Virus record (IMG/VR): IMGVR_UViG_3300042351_000333
Coordinates: 1 to 29,699 of that record
Source of the DNA: a virus
Direction: 5' to 3' (one strand)
DNA length: 29,699 bases
Position numbers and translations under genes: made by a program. The notes under the pieces were generated by a model that was not told the origin of the DNA, made no database searches, and worked only from the letters and a program-made list of their open reading frames with translations. Below are positions 23,431-29,699 of the stretch, piece by piece. Positions within the stretch are counted from its first letter, which is position 1. Each line of letters begins with the position of its first letter.

Positions 23431-23574
23431 GTGAAGTGCCCTGTCTGCAATTCAATTTTTGCTGCAAGCCTTGCCGATTTCGGCCGGGAGATGGGGCGCA
23501 GCACGTCAAAATCAAAGGCCGCCGCCGCTCGCCGCAATGGCAAGAAAGGCGGACGGCCAAGGAAGAAACAATGA
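23431..23574 (+). CDS. 47-residue Cys-pair/basic small protein
   Basis: A 47-residue product, beginning with GTG. It has one Cys pair at its start (MKCPVCNSIF), a short linker, and a basic tail with ARRNGKKGGRPRKK, a signature I know from small phage and plasmid proteins. It overlaps the next gene by ATGA. The single CxxC suggests half a zinc site, perhaps completed by a dimer or partner. It is the first gene of the DNA-metabolism operon, right after the palindrome, so a DNA-binding regulatory role is possible but unproven. Confidence 0.62.
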   Translation: MKCPVCNSIFAASLADFGREMGRSTSKSKAAAARRNGKKGGRPRKKQ

Positions 23575-24644
23575 CTGACGAAACAATGCCCGTGGAGATC
23601 GTCCAAAACGACGCTCTCGCTTCAATCGAACGCGCCCAGGTGGACGTTCAAATCTCAACCGCTCGGAAGTACCCGCGCACCTTGTCCAAGGTAAAGGAAC
23701 GGATGCTGTCATTCGCCACGCTCGACGAGGAGACCGCATCGTCGTGCTTCTACACGCTACCCGCCCGCCGGGGTGGAGACGACAAGCCGATTCAGGGACC
23801 GAGCGTCCGCATGGCCGAGATCGCTCTAGCCTCGTACCAACACGTCAAAGCGGGTTCCCGCATCATCGCAGACGACGGCAAGTTCCTGACCGCTCAGGCC
23901 GTGGTCCACGATCTCGAAAACAACGTGGCGGTCTCCATCGAGGTCCGCCGCCGAGTCACTTCGAAGTCCGGGGCTCGGTATTCCGACGACATGATCGCAG
24001 TCACCGGCAACGCGGCTTGCTCAATCGCGCTTCGCAACGCCGTGTTCCGGGTCGTTCCCCGGGCGCTTATTACGCCGGTCTACGAGGCCGCCAAGCGGGT
24101 GGCCGTTGGGGACGTCAAATCACTGACCTCGAAGCGGGCGCAGATCATCGCCCGGCTGAAGCAGATGGGAGCCAAGGACGCCGCCATCCTCGCAGCCGTT
24201 GGGGCCGACAAGATCGAGGACATCGACCTTGCCCGGTTGGAGGTGCTGATTGGCCTTGGGACCGCAATCAAGGACGGTGAGATCACCCTCGAAACCGCCT
24301 TCCCGGGCGCATCACCGAAGGAGGAGGGCAAGCCTATCTTCAAGGACGCGCCGAAGCCCGAGGTAACGCCGGCACCGGAGCCAGTCAAAGAGCCGGCCGT
24401 CGCGCCCACCCATGTCGTCGCCGATCCAAAGGCCGAAGAGCCGGCCGGGTCGCCCCAGGAACGCCTGGCCGCTGTCGTGACTGGTGCCGGGTTCACGCTC
24501 AAACAGTTCAGTCAATGGGCCATTGCCATCGGCTTCCACACGGCTGCAATCGCCGAGTGGTCTGAGGTCTCCGATCAGGTCGCCAACCGGATCCTCCGCA
24601 GCCCGACGGGTCTCATCACCCAACTGAAGGCGGTGGCCAAGTGA
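23571..24644 (+). CDS. Conserved phage protein, probable recombination/annealing protein
   Basis: A 357-residue protein. Residues 20-235 are the conserved core: QISTARKYPRTLSKVKERML, DEETASSCFYTLPARR, KPIQGPSVRMAEIALASY, then VVHDLENNVAVSIEVRRRVT and MIAVTGNAACSIALRNAVFR. A Pro/Glu-rich linker (about 240-285) leads to a C-terminal helical domain. The core looks like a widespread phage protein often beside PD-(D/E)XK nucleases, as here, so a single-strand annealing role is inferred. No catalytic motif is seen. ATG 23571 is chosen because it overlaps the previous stop by ATGA and has AGGAAG-like bases upstream; the frame is open to 23421. Confidence 0.6.
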   Translation: MTDETMPVEIVQNDALASIERAQVDVQISTARKYPRTLSKVKERMLSFATLDEETASSCFYTLPARRGGDDKPIQGPSVRMAEIALASYQHVKAGSRIIADDGKFLTAQAVVHDLENNVAVSIEVRRRVTSKSGARYSDDMIAVTGNAACSIALRNAVFRVVPRALITPVYEAAKRVAVGDVKSLTSKRAQIIARLKQMGAKDAAILAAVGADKIEDIDLARLEVLIGLGTAIKDGEITLETAFPGASPKEEGKPIFKDAPKPEVTPAPEPVKEPAVAPTHVVADPKAEEPAGSPQERLAAVVTGAGFTLKQFSQWAIAIGFHTAAIAEWSEVSDQVANRILRSPTGLITQLKAVAK

Positions 24645-25408
24645 ACGCACTGGAACTTCGAAATGTCGGGTCGGTGGAAATCGCTATTGCGCCATCGGCC
24701 GCCATCGTCCGAGACGACGCAATCGCCGCGGCCGGATGGGTTGCACAGGTCGCAAGTCACGCCCAGTTTGGTGCCGCCGCTGAAGCCCTGAAAGGTCTCC
24801 GCTCCGTTGCAAAATCCGTCGAGGTTTCACGGACCGCGATCAAGGCTCCGGTGCTGGACCTTGGGAAGAAGATCGACGCGACCGCAAAAGCATTCGTGGC
24901 CGAGGTTGACCAAGAGATCACCCGTCTTACCGGGCTCATGACTCAATGGGAAATCGAACAACGCCGCCTTGCCGCCGAGGCAGAACGCCAGCGCCAAGAG
25001 GAGGAAAGAAGGGCCAGAGCCGCCGAGGAGGCCAAGCTCGCCGAGATCCGCCGACAGCAGGAAGCCGCCGCTCGGGCCGAAATGCTCGCCAACACCGAGG
25101 CCGAACGTGCTGCCGCTGAAGCCCGCCGCATCGCCGCCGAACAGGCCGCAGCAATCGAACGAGCCGCCGCGGCAGAGAGACAAGCCAACCTTCCGGCAAT
25201 CGTCGAACCGCCGAAGGTCGCCGGAACCGTGGTCCGCGAGGAATGGACATTTGATGTGACCGACCTCCGAGCATTCGCCCAGGCCCACCCGGACCTTGTC
25301 GAGATCACCGTTCGCCGGGCTGACGTATTGAAAATGATCCGCGGAGGCTGCCGGCAGTTGGCTCACGCTCGGATCTACACCGAGACCAAGGTGGGGGTCC
25401 GCGTATGA
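24641..25408 (+). CDS. Coiled-coil protein of the recombination operon
   Basis: A 255-residue protein. After a helical N-terminal part, residues about 95-185 form a long Ala/Glu/Arg-rich coiled coil. The C-terminal 70 residues form a compact domain with VREEWTFDVTDLRAFAQ and RRADVLKMIRGGCRQLAHAR, ending IYTETKVGVRV. Proteins with this plan are common next to phage recombination genes and have no clear biochemical role. It begins with GTG in a GTGA overlap and ends by an ATGA overlap. Confidence 0.6.
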   Translation: MNALELRNVGSVEIAIAPSAAIVRDDAIAAAGWVAQVASHAQFGAAAEALKGLRSVAKSVEVSRTAIKAPVLDLGKKIDATAKAFVAEVDQEITRLTGLMTQWEIEQRRLAAEAERQRQEEERRARAAEEAKLAEIRRQQEAAARAEMLANTEAERAAAEARRIAAEQAAAIERAAAAERQANLPAIVEPPKVAGTVVREEWTFDVTDLRAFAQAHPDLVEITVRRADVLKMIRGGCRQLAHARIYTETKVGVRV

Positions 25409-25821
25409 ACGAAGACATCAACCGCATCGAGGAACTCGCCGCGCTCATCCAAGCCGAGGTTCCGCGCCTCATCGGGGAGGCGACCGACGCAATCAACGAG
25501 TCAATAAACGTGGCGCTGGAGGAAGCCCAAGAGGCCGAATCCGACGCCCCGGCCAAGCTTCGGCTCGCGATCACCGCAACGTGGAATCTCGACACCAACA
25601 CCGTCGAGGTTTCCATGCCGGTGGCCGTGAAAAGGAAGTTTACCAGGACGGTCAAACTGCCGGATCACAACCAAGAGGACCTTCCATTCATTGACACCGA
25701 GGAAGCCACCGAAACCACCGAGGCATCAAAGGCTGTTAAAAAGATCGTTGGTTCGCTCCGCGCTGCCGGGGTCAAGGTCATCACCAACTCCAAACTTACA
25801 ACGGGGGGCGTCAATGAGTGA
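25405..25821 (+). CDS. Acidic hypothetical protein of the recombination operon
   Basis: A 138-residue acidic protein. Its N-terminal half is helical (IEELAALIQAEVPRLIGEAT), a strand segment follows (LRLAITATWNLDTNTVEVSM, then PVAVKRKFTRTVKL), and the end is Thr/Glu-rich with a final helix. No recognised family. It starts by ATGA overlap and overlaps the nuclease start by 8 bases. Its strict co-location suggests it works with the recombination proteins, but nothing shows how. Confidence 0.55.
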   Translation: MNEDINRIEELAALIQAEVPRLIGEATDAINESINVALEEAQEAESDAPAKLRLAITATWNLDTNTVEVSMPVAVKRKFTRTVKLPDHNQEDLPFIDTEEATETTEASKAVKKIVGSLRAAGVKVITNSKLTTGGVNE

Positions 25822-26908
25822 CGAACGCCACGGACTCCCGTCCGCCTCATCCGCGCATCGCTACGCGCTTTGCCTAGGCTCATTCCTTCTGGAGCAGTCA
25901 ATCCAGCAACCAGACGTCTCCGGGGCCGACGCCCAGATTGGAAACCGCATCCACGGCTACCTCGCCGGGGAGGGCATCGCCCTCAACGAGGAGGAAACAA
26001 GGATCGCAACTGACTCCCGACTTCAGGAGATCGAACTCGTCAAGGCCGTCTTCCCGTTCCAAGACCGCCTTCAGATCATGCGGGAAAAGCGCCTCTGGGA
26101 TTACGACGCGGACTTTTCCAAGTCATGGTCCGGCAAGCCAGACGTGGTCTATCACGACGCAAGCCGAGCCTTGGTGATCGACTACAAGACCGGGCGAGGA
26201 GAAGTCCAACACGCAACCGGCAACGTCCAGCTTCGAGCCCTCGCCGTGCTGGTCCAAATCTCACGGGGACCGTTCTCCGAGATCACGGTCGCCATCATCC
26301 AACCGCTGGCCGGGGAGCCCACGACCTGCACATACGGGGCCGAGGACTTGGTTCGCGCATCGTCGGAGATGACGACGCTGATGGACGACATCCGCAAGCC
26401 TGACCAACCGCGCAACCCATCGACCGAGGCTTGCAAATACTGCAAGGCCAAGGAGGTCTGCCCGGAGGCCCGCGGGGTGGTTCAGAAACTGCCCGCGCTC
26501 GTTCCGCGGGATGGGCTCGAAATCGTCATGACTCCCGAGCAGATCGCCGAGTTCCTCGCGGTTGCTCCGCTGGCCGAGGCGGTCATTGAATCCGTCCGCG
26601 GCAAGGCCCGCCGCATGATCGACGCCGGACAGGAAATCCCGGGATGGAAGCTCAAGCCCGGAGCAATCCGCGAAAGCATCACCAACCCGGAACTCGCTTT
26701 CGCCCGGTTCATGGACGCGGGTGGGACTCAAGCCCAGTTCGTTGGAGCCATCACCGTGGCCAAGACGAAGTTCAAGGACGCGGTCAAGGCGGCCACCGGA
26801 AAGAAAGGCCGAGACCTCGACGGGTTCGTCGAAATCATGTTGGATGGCTGCACCGAGGCCAAGGCCACCGCCCCGTCGCTTGTCCAGGACAAGGAGGTGG
26901 CAAAGTGA
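25814..26908 (+). CDS. PD-(D/E)XK nuclease, Cas4/DUF2800-like, with four-Cys cluster
   Basis: A 364-residue protein. It has the DUF2800-type start (LPSASSAHRYALCLGS), a GNRIHGY segment, the nuclease core GKPD (D110) and VIDYKTG (D123, K125), and then QLRALAVLV (QxxxY-like region). Cys20 with C207, C210 and C216 (CX2CX5C) form the layout of the Cas4/AddB-type 4Fe-4S cluster. The role is probably 5'-to-3' resection to feed the annealing protein. The C-terminal 120 residues are a helical extra domain. ATG 25814 is chosen as it begins the conserved segment; the frame is open to 25691. The next gene overlaps by GTGA. Confidence 0.82.
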   Translation: MSDERHGLPSASSAHRYALCLGSFLLEQSIQQPDVSGADAQIGNRIHGYLAGEGIALNEEETRIATDSRLQEIELVKAVFPFQDRLQIMREKRLWDYDADFSKSWSGKPDVVYHDASRALVIDYKTGRGEVQHATGNVQLRALAVLVQISRGPFSEITVAIIQPLAGEPTTCTYGAEDLVRASSEMTTLMDDIRKPDQPRNPSTEACKYCKAKEVCPEARGVVQKLPALVPRDGLEIVMTPEQIAEFLAVAPLAEAVIESVRGKARRMIDAGQEIPGWKLKPGAIRESITNPELAFARFMDAGGTQAQFVGAITVAKTKFKDAVKAATGKKGRDLDGFVEIMLDGCTEAKATAPSLVQDKEVAK

Positions 26909-27357
26909 CCCCCATCATGGAACCGGAGGACGCCCACCCGATGGAGTTCGTCCGGGAGTTCATGCGCCAGTTCGGGCAACCGATCCCTGAGCAAATCGAA
27001 ATGCCATGCCCGTTGACGCAGAACTTGCGCTATCGGCTCATCGACGAGGAGGCCCAAGAACTGCGGGACGCGACCAACTTGATTGAGTACCTCGACGCCG
27101 TCGGGGACCTCCTTTATGTGGTCTACGGGGCCGCCATCGCCGCAGGGTTCACTGCCCAGCAAATCGAGGCCACGGTCTACGAGATCCACCGGAGCAATAT
27201 GTCGAAACTCTGGAGCGCTGACGAGATCGACAGCATCCCGGCAGACTGCCGAGCCAGCCACGTCGGGGACGGGCGCTACATTGTCCGACGCAACGATGGC
27301 AAGGTCATCAAGAGCCCGACTTACAGTCCGGCCAACCTCCAACCCATCATCGAATGA
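26905..27357 (+). CDS. MazG-like nucleotide pyrophosphohydrolase
   Basis: A 150-residue protein with an all-alpha NTP pyrophosphohydrolase pattern: LIDEEAQELRDA (E48, E49, E52) and EYLDAVGDLLYVVYGAAIAA (D64, D68), then TVYEIHRSNMSKLW. These acidic groups bind magnesium and the substrate. Phage MazG-like enzymes hydrolyse nucleotides and may adjust alarmone or non-canonical dNTP pools. The C-terminus (DGRYIVRRNDGKVI then SPTY) resembles tails seen in phage members. Start GTG 26905 gives a GTGA overlap. The substrate cannot be read from sequence. Confidence 0.78.
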   Translation: MTPIMEPEDAHPMEFVREFMRQFGQPIPEQIEMPCPLTQNLRYRLIDEEAQELRDATNLIEYLDAVGDLLYVVYGAAIAAGFTAQQIEATVYEIHRSNMSKLWSADEIDSIPADCRASHVGDGRYIVRRNDGKVIKSPTYSPANLQPIIE

Positions 27358-27692
27358 GAAGCCTGAGAGGTGGCGGGTTCGCCAAAATATTACACGCCGC
27401 CGAGATTCACACTGCCGACTCCGGCAATCCGGTGATGCTCCTGACGGTGGAGTTCGAGACACGGACACTGGCCAAGGGGGCGCTCTACGCCCAGCGGGTG
27501 CAGTTCCGATCCTTCGCCGCCGAAGACCACGCGCTTGTGGACAAACTCAAGGCCGGGGCGTTCATCGCATTCGACGGGGACTGCGACGCGGTCAGTGAAA
27601 AGAGCCAGACGGGCTGGTGGTACGCCAACCCTCGGGTGACCGGCCGCATCCTCAGCGTCATCGACACCGAACCCGGGAGACACGGTGAGTGA
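27354..27692 (+). CDS. SSB-like OB-fold protein
   Basis: A 112-residue protein with alternating strands typical of an OB fold: GGGFAKILHAAEIHTADSGN, PVMLLTVEFETR, YAQRVQFRSFA, LKAGAFIAFDGD and NPRVTGRILSVI. This is the order of single-stranded DNA-binding proteins, but it lacks the usual acidic C-terminal tip for partner binding (it ends PGRHGE). It lies between the pyrophosphohydrolase and RusA genes in a recombination operon. It starts by ATGA overlap. Family assignment is by pattern. Confidence 0.6.
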   Translation: MRSLRGGGFAKILHAAEIHTADSGNPVMLLTVEFETRTLAKGALYAQRVQFRSFAAEDHALVDKLKAGAFIAFDGDCDAVSEKSQTGWWYANPRVTGRILSVIDTEPGRHGE

Positions 27693-28155
27693 CATTCTTC
27701 AGTTTCTCGTCGTGGGCCATCCAAAGGCCCAACCGCGGGTCAAAGCGTTCAAGCGGGGCAACCACGCGGGCGTCTACGATCCGGGCACGGCAGACGGCTG
27801 GAAGCTCGCCGTTGGGGCCACCGCCCGCATTCACTGGAACCGGGTGCAGTTCCTTGGGCCGCTACGCCTCGTCCTTGGGTTTTTCATGCCGAGGCCAAAG
27901 GCGCACTTCAACCGACACGGAGACCCCAAACCCGGGGCTCCAGTGTGGCACGAATCAAAGCCTGACGCTGACAACCTTGCCAAAGCCGTGATGGACGCGC
28001 TGACACAACTCCAAGTCTGGCGCGACGATTCGCAGGTCGTCCAACTGGAGGTCTCGAAAGCATACGGAGCCCGGGCGGGATGCATCGTTATCCTTGGTCC
28101 GGCATCATCGCCGGATCCGCTCTTACGCCTCGACATGGGGCGTTTCATCGACTGA
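27685..28155 (+). CDS. rusA: RusA-type Holliday junction resolvase
   Basis: A 156-residue protein. The RusA core is clear: KPDADNLAKAVMDAL with D94 and D96, and VWRDDSQV with D115, plus K100. These spacings (2, 19 and 4 from D96) equal the catalytic D70, D72, D91 and K76 of E. coli RusA. The N-terminal strand LVVGHPKAQPRVKAF is also typical. It cleaves four-way junctions made by recombination or replication before packaging. Start GTG 27685 overlaps the SSB-like stop. It is the last gene before the AT-rich gap. Confidence 0.92.
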   Translation: MSDILQFLVVGHPKAQPRVKAFKRGNHAGVYDPGTADGWKLAVGATARIHWNRVQFLGPLRLVLGFFMPRPKAHFNRHGDPKPGAPVWHESKPDADNLAKAVMDALTQLQVWRDDSQVVQLEVSKAYGARAGCIVILGPASSPDPLLRLDMGRFID

Positions 28156-28287
28156 CAGCACGGGGGCCGCGCATCCGAAACACGCGGGCAAAATCTTTTT
28201 GAAAAAGTTCTTTCCAACCACGTTTTCCTCGTTAAATTAAGCGCATCGAAGGCAAGCACGCCTGAGAAAAACAGAACGAATCGAATC
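28156..28287 (+). other. AT-rich intergenic gap, possible promoter region
   Basis: One of the few real gaps (132 bases). It holds CTTTTTGAAAAAG at 28195-28207, a near-palindrome, and TTAAATTAA at 28232-28240. TTGAAA (28199-28204) and TTAAAT are 27 bases apart, too far for a standard sigma-70 pair, so no defined promoter is called. The AT-rich patch in a GC-rich genome upstream of a separate gene block suggests a promoter, or a terminator after rusA without a clear T-run. Confidence 0.35.
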
Positions 28288-28596
28288 ATGAACAACGCCA
28301 AGAAAATCACACTCACCACGATCAAGTCCTTCATCCGCAAGTCCGGTGAGCAACTGCACTTCGTCAAGCGGACTGCGTTTGACGGGATGCAGGACATGGT
28401 CTGCGCCACCGGCAACAAGGAGTTGGTGAAGGCGATCCGCTGCAAAGAGAAAAGCCACAACCACGGAGTGACTGGTGCGTGGTTCGTCGGATCCAGCCGG
28501 GATTACTTCCAGCCCTACAACGACGGAAAGTTTCAAGGTTTCAAGGTTTCAAACTGCTGCGGCGAGTTCATCCTGGCGGTTCCGTTCGCCGGCTGA
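28288..28596 (+). CDS. Conserved phage protein of unknown function (KSFIRK family)
   Basis: A 102-residue protein. The N-terminus TTIKSFIRKSGEQLHFVKRT, then FDGMQDMV, and the later segment AWFVGSSRDYFQPYNDG with SNCCGEFI resemble a family found in many phages and plasmids with no known function. It follows the AT-rich gap, so it probably heads a separate transcript. The start ATG has ACGAATC upstream and no Shine-Dalgarno site. Near its end the DNA has three GTTTCAAG/A copies in tandem. Confidence 0.68.
   Translation: MNNAKKITLTTIKSFIRKSGEQLHFVKRTAFDGMQDMVCATGNKELVKAIRCKEKSHNHGVTGAWFVGSSRDYFQPYNDGKFQGFKVSNCCGEFILAVPFAG
28530..28553 (+). repeat. Short tandem repeat, three copies of GTTTCAAG/A
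   Basis: Three adjacent eight-base units (GTTTCAAG, GTTTCAAG, GTTTCAAA) lie inside the coding region of the preceding gene and encode KFQGFKVSN. Eight-base units change the frame between copies, so slippage would break the gene. It is probably a chance or young duplication. Confidence 0.5.
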
Positions 28597-28649
28597 TTTA
28601 CAAACCGGGGGCGCGACCGGCCAACGCGCACAACTTCAACACCTACCGA

Positions 28650-28910
28650 ATGACTTCTATGATCACCGTCCAACTTCCGACCGATCCCGCCTATTGGAGC
28701 TGCTTCTGGGGCAGCGACTACGAGGAAGGGGTCGCCCGCGCCAACGACAACCTTGAGGCCATGATCCGCAGCGAGTTTGCCGACGCCCCGTTCGAGATCC
28801 GTTTCGAGCGCACCGCCACTCCAGCACCCCGAGGAGTCCTAGGACACGACGAGGAAGCCGTGGAGGCCGTCTTCGAGTTCATCGCCACCAACTGGACCAA
28901 CGCACTTTGA
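28650..28910 (+). CDS. Acidic hypothetical protein
   Basis: An 86-residue acidic protein: MTSMITVQLPTDPAYW, then YEEGVARANDNLEAMIRSEF and a C-terminal helix EAVEAVFEFIATNW. I do not recognise it. The start may be ATG 28650 or ATG 28659; both lack a Shine-Dalgarno site. The frame extends upstream to 28479, but that part overlaps the preceding gene and has a shadow-like composition. It is followed after four bases by the lysozyme-like gene. Confidence 0.52.
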   Translation: MTSMITVQLPTDPAYWSCFWGSDYEEGVARANDNLEAMIRSEFADAPFEIRFERTATPAPRGVLGHDEEAVEAVFEFIATNWTNAL

Positions 28911-28914
28911 TCTC

Positions 28915-29262
28915 ATGAACCTGACCAACCTCATCAGCGCATTGATCGCCGTGGAAAGCAGCGGCAACGACCTAGCCATCGGTGACCAAGGCCGGGCCAT
29001 TGGGCCGCTTCAGATTCACCGGGCCGTGGTGCTCGACGTGAACCGATTCACCGGGGCGCACTACCGGCACCAAGACATGACCAACCGAGCCATCGCCCGG
29101 AAAGTTTGCCAGGCTTACCTCGAACACTACGGCAAGGGCTGCACGACTGAGCAACTCGCCCGGAAATGGAACGGTGGAGGTCCGGCCGGGGACCGCAAAA
29201 CCGCCACGATGCCGTACTGGCGCAAGGTCGAGGCCCAACTCAAGAAAGGAACCAAGCAGTGA
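28915..29262 (+). CDS. Lysozyme-like/lytic transglycosylase domain protein, probable endolysin
   Basis: A 115-residue protein of one compact domain. Its N-terminus has the SLT/lysozyme-like pattern ISALIAVESSGND with Glu14 as the likely catalytic residue, then GDQGRAIGPLQIH, a long helix and ARKWNGGGP, ending in a basic helix. No signal peptide or membrane segment is seen, so export would need a holin. It cuts glycan strands in peptidoglycan and is the best endolysin candidate in the window, although the holin-like genes lie 14 kb away. It overlaps the next gene by GTGA. Confidence 0.72.
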   Translation: MNLTNLISALIAVESSGNDLAIGDQGRAIGPLQIHRAVVLDVNRFTGAHYRHQDMTNRAIARKVCQAYLEHYGKGCTTEQLARKWNGGGPAGDRKTATMPYWRKVEAQLKKGTKQ

Positions 29263-29456
29263 AACTCCACGAACTGCCTTCGGATCACCGGCTCCGAAAC
29301 ATCGCGATCCAGTCCATCGAAGGGCTCCGCATCCACTGCCGGAAAACGACCTACAAGGCCAAGCCCGCGACGTGGAAGATCGGCCGCGAGACCTACAACC
29401 GCCTCGGGGAGACATGGCGCACCAACTTCGACTTCATCGTGGAGGAGCCCAAGTGA
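29259..29456 (+). CDS. Small basic hypothetical protein
   Basis: A 65-residue basic protein begun by GTG in a GTGA overlap. It contains LPSDHRLRNIAIQSIEGLRI and CRKTTYKAKPATWKIGRETY. No membrane segment or recognised family. It ends with a GTGA overlap with the next gene. The frame opens upstream at 29166 but that part is inside the lysozyme-like gene. Confidence 0.55.
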   Translation: MKLHELPSDHRLRNIAIQSIEGLRIHCRKTTYKAKPATWKIGRETYNRLGETWRTNFDFIVEEPK

Positions 29457-29699
29457 ACTCCACCACCGAACAAATCGTCTCCGCGCTCCGGGTGTTGTCC
29501 GTCGAGATCCACTCCGAGGACGGGGTTGCCAACGCCGTGGTTGCCGAGGCCGCCGACCGCCTGACGCTTATGGCCAACCTAGTCGCCAAGCATGTCCAGG
29601 AGACCAAAGAAGACGTCGAGCAAATGGCCGTCGCTTCCGAGACAATGGTCGAAGCCACGGCAAAGATTCAGAACCTCCGCGCCCGGATTAAGCGGCTGG
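29453..29699 (+). CDS. Helical protein running off the window end (partial)
   Basis: Begun by GTG in a GTGA overlap; 82 full codons are present and no stop occurs before the window ends. The product is mostly helical, with VVAEAADRLTLMANLVAKHV and a heptad-like C-terminal region (MVEATAKIQNLRARIKRL) that could form a coiled coil. If the two ends of the window are contiguous, the frame continues for 11 more residues and stops at 33-35, giving 93 residues. Function unknown. Confidence 0.5.
   Translation, partial: MNSTTEQIVSALRVLSVEIHSEDGVANAVVAEAADRLTLMANLVAKHVQETKEDVEQMAVASETMVEATAKIQNLRARIKRL

Noticed and set aside
28530-28553. CRISPR-like or phase-variation repeat
   Set aside because: Only three eight-base units with no spacers, inside a conserved gene; too short for a claim.
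1-29699. tRNA, rRNA, IS element, CRISPR array and attachment sites
   Set aside because: No cloverleaf-like segments, transposase, terminal inverted repeats or spaced direct repeats were found by eye, and no duplicated ends of the window were seen.

Overview
The window is a compact GC-rich (about 60 to 65% by eye) phage or prophage genome of the siphovirus (lambda-like, non-contractile tail) plan. Every convincing gene lies on the + strand. Most neighbours overlap by ATGA or GTGA or sit within 20 bases. No integrase, repressor, antirepressor, replicative polymerase, helicase, primase, tRNA, IS element or CRISPR array was recognised. The host cannot be named. Shine-Dalgarno sites are largely absent, and many uncoupled starts carry (A)ACCC directly before ATG, which points to a host that does not depend on Shine-Dalgarno pairing. 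Fibre modules of a kind common in aquatic viromes suggest a water or sediment origin (inference).

Layout. 1-4341: packaging, with a small protein, a Nu1-like small terminase, a ParB-domain protein, a TET-associated-type glycosyltransferase (TAGT/GREB1-related), a GpA-type large terminase and a small helix-turn-helix protein. The ParB and glycosyltransferase genes sit between the two terminase genes and are the best candidates for an unusual DNA-modification system. 4338-10713: head and neck, with a 39-residue microprotein, a gpW-like protein, portal, ClpP-type protease carrying a scaffold-like C-terminus with a likely internal start, capsid, head-tail joining proteins, tail terminator and tail tube. 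10727-14035: adhesin or fibre cassette, including an AT-rich chimeric fibre gene and two tandem paralogs. 14040-14736: likely lysis proteins (two holin-like proteins and a nested lipoprotein pair), unusually placed inside the tail operon. 14746-23385: tail assembly chaperone with a probable -1 frameshift, tape measure, Fe-S hub protein, NlpC/P60 peptidase, a small conserved protein and a gpJ-like tip protein.

23401-29699: after a perfect 18-base palindrome comes a DNA-metabolism operon: a 47-residue Cys-pair/basic protein, a probable recombination protein, a coiled-coil protein, a Cas4-like PD-(D/E)XK nuclease with four cysteines, a MazG-like pyrophosphohydrolase, an SSB-like protein and a RusA resolvase. 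A short AT-rich gap follows, then small genes including a lysozyme-like enzyme. The last gene runs off the end. If the two window ends are joined, it closes with a stop at position 35, just before the first gene, so the window may be a complete circular or circularly permuted genome.

How it works together: the terminases package DNA through the portal; the ParB/glycosyltransferase pair may mark that DNA; protease, scaffold and capsid build the head; the frameshifted chaperone and tape measure build the tail, tipped by the hub, peptidase and gpJ-like protein with accessory adhesins; the right-hand operon supplies annealing, resection, ssDNA binding and junction resolution.
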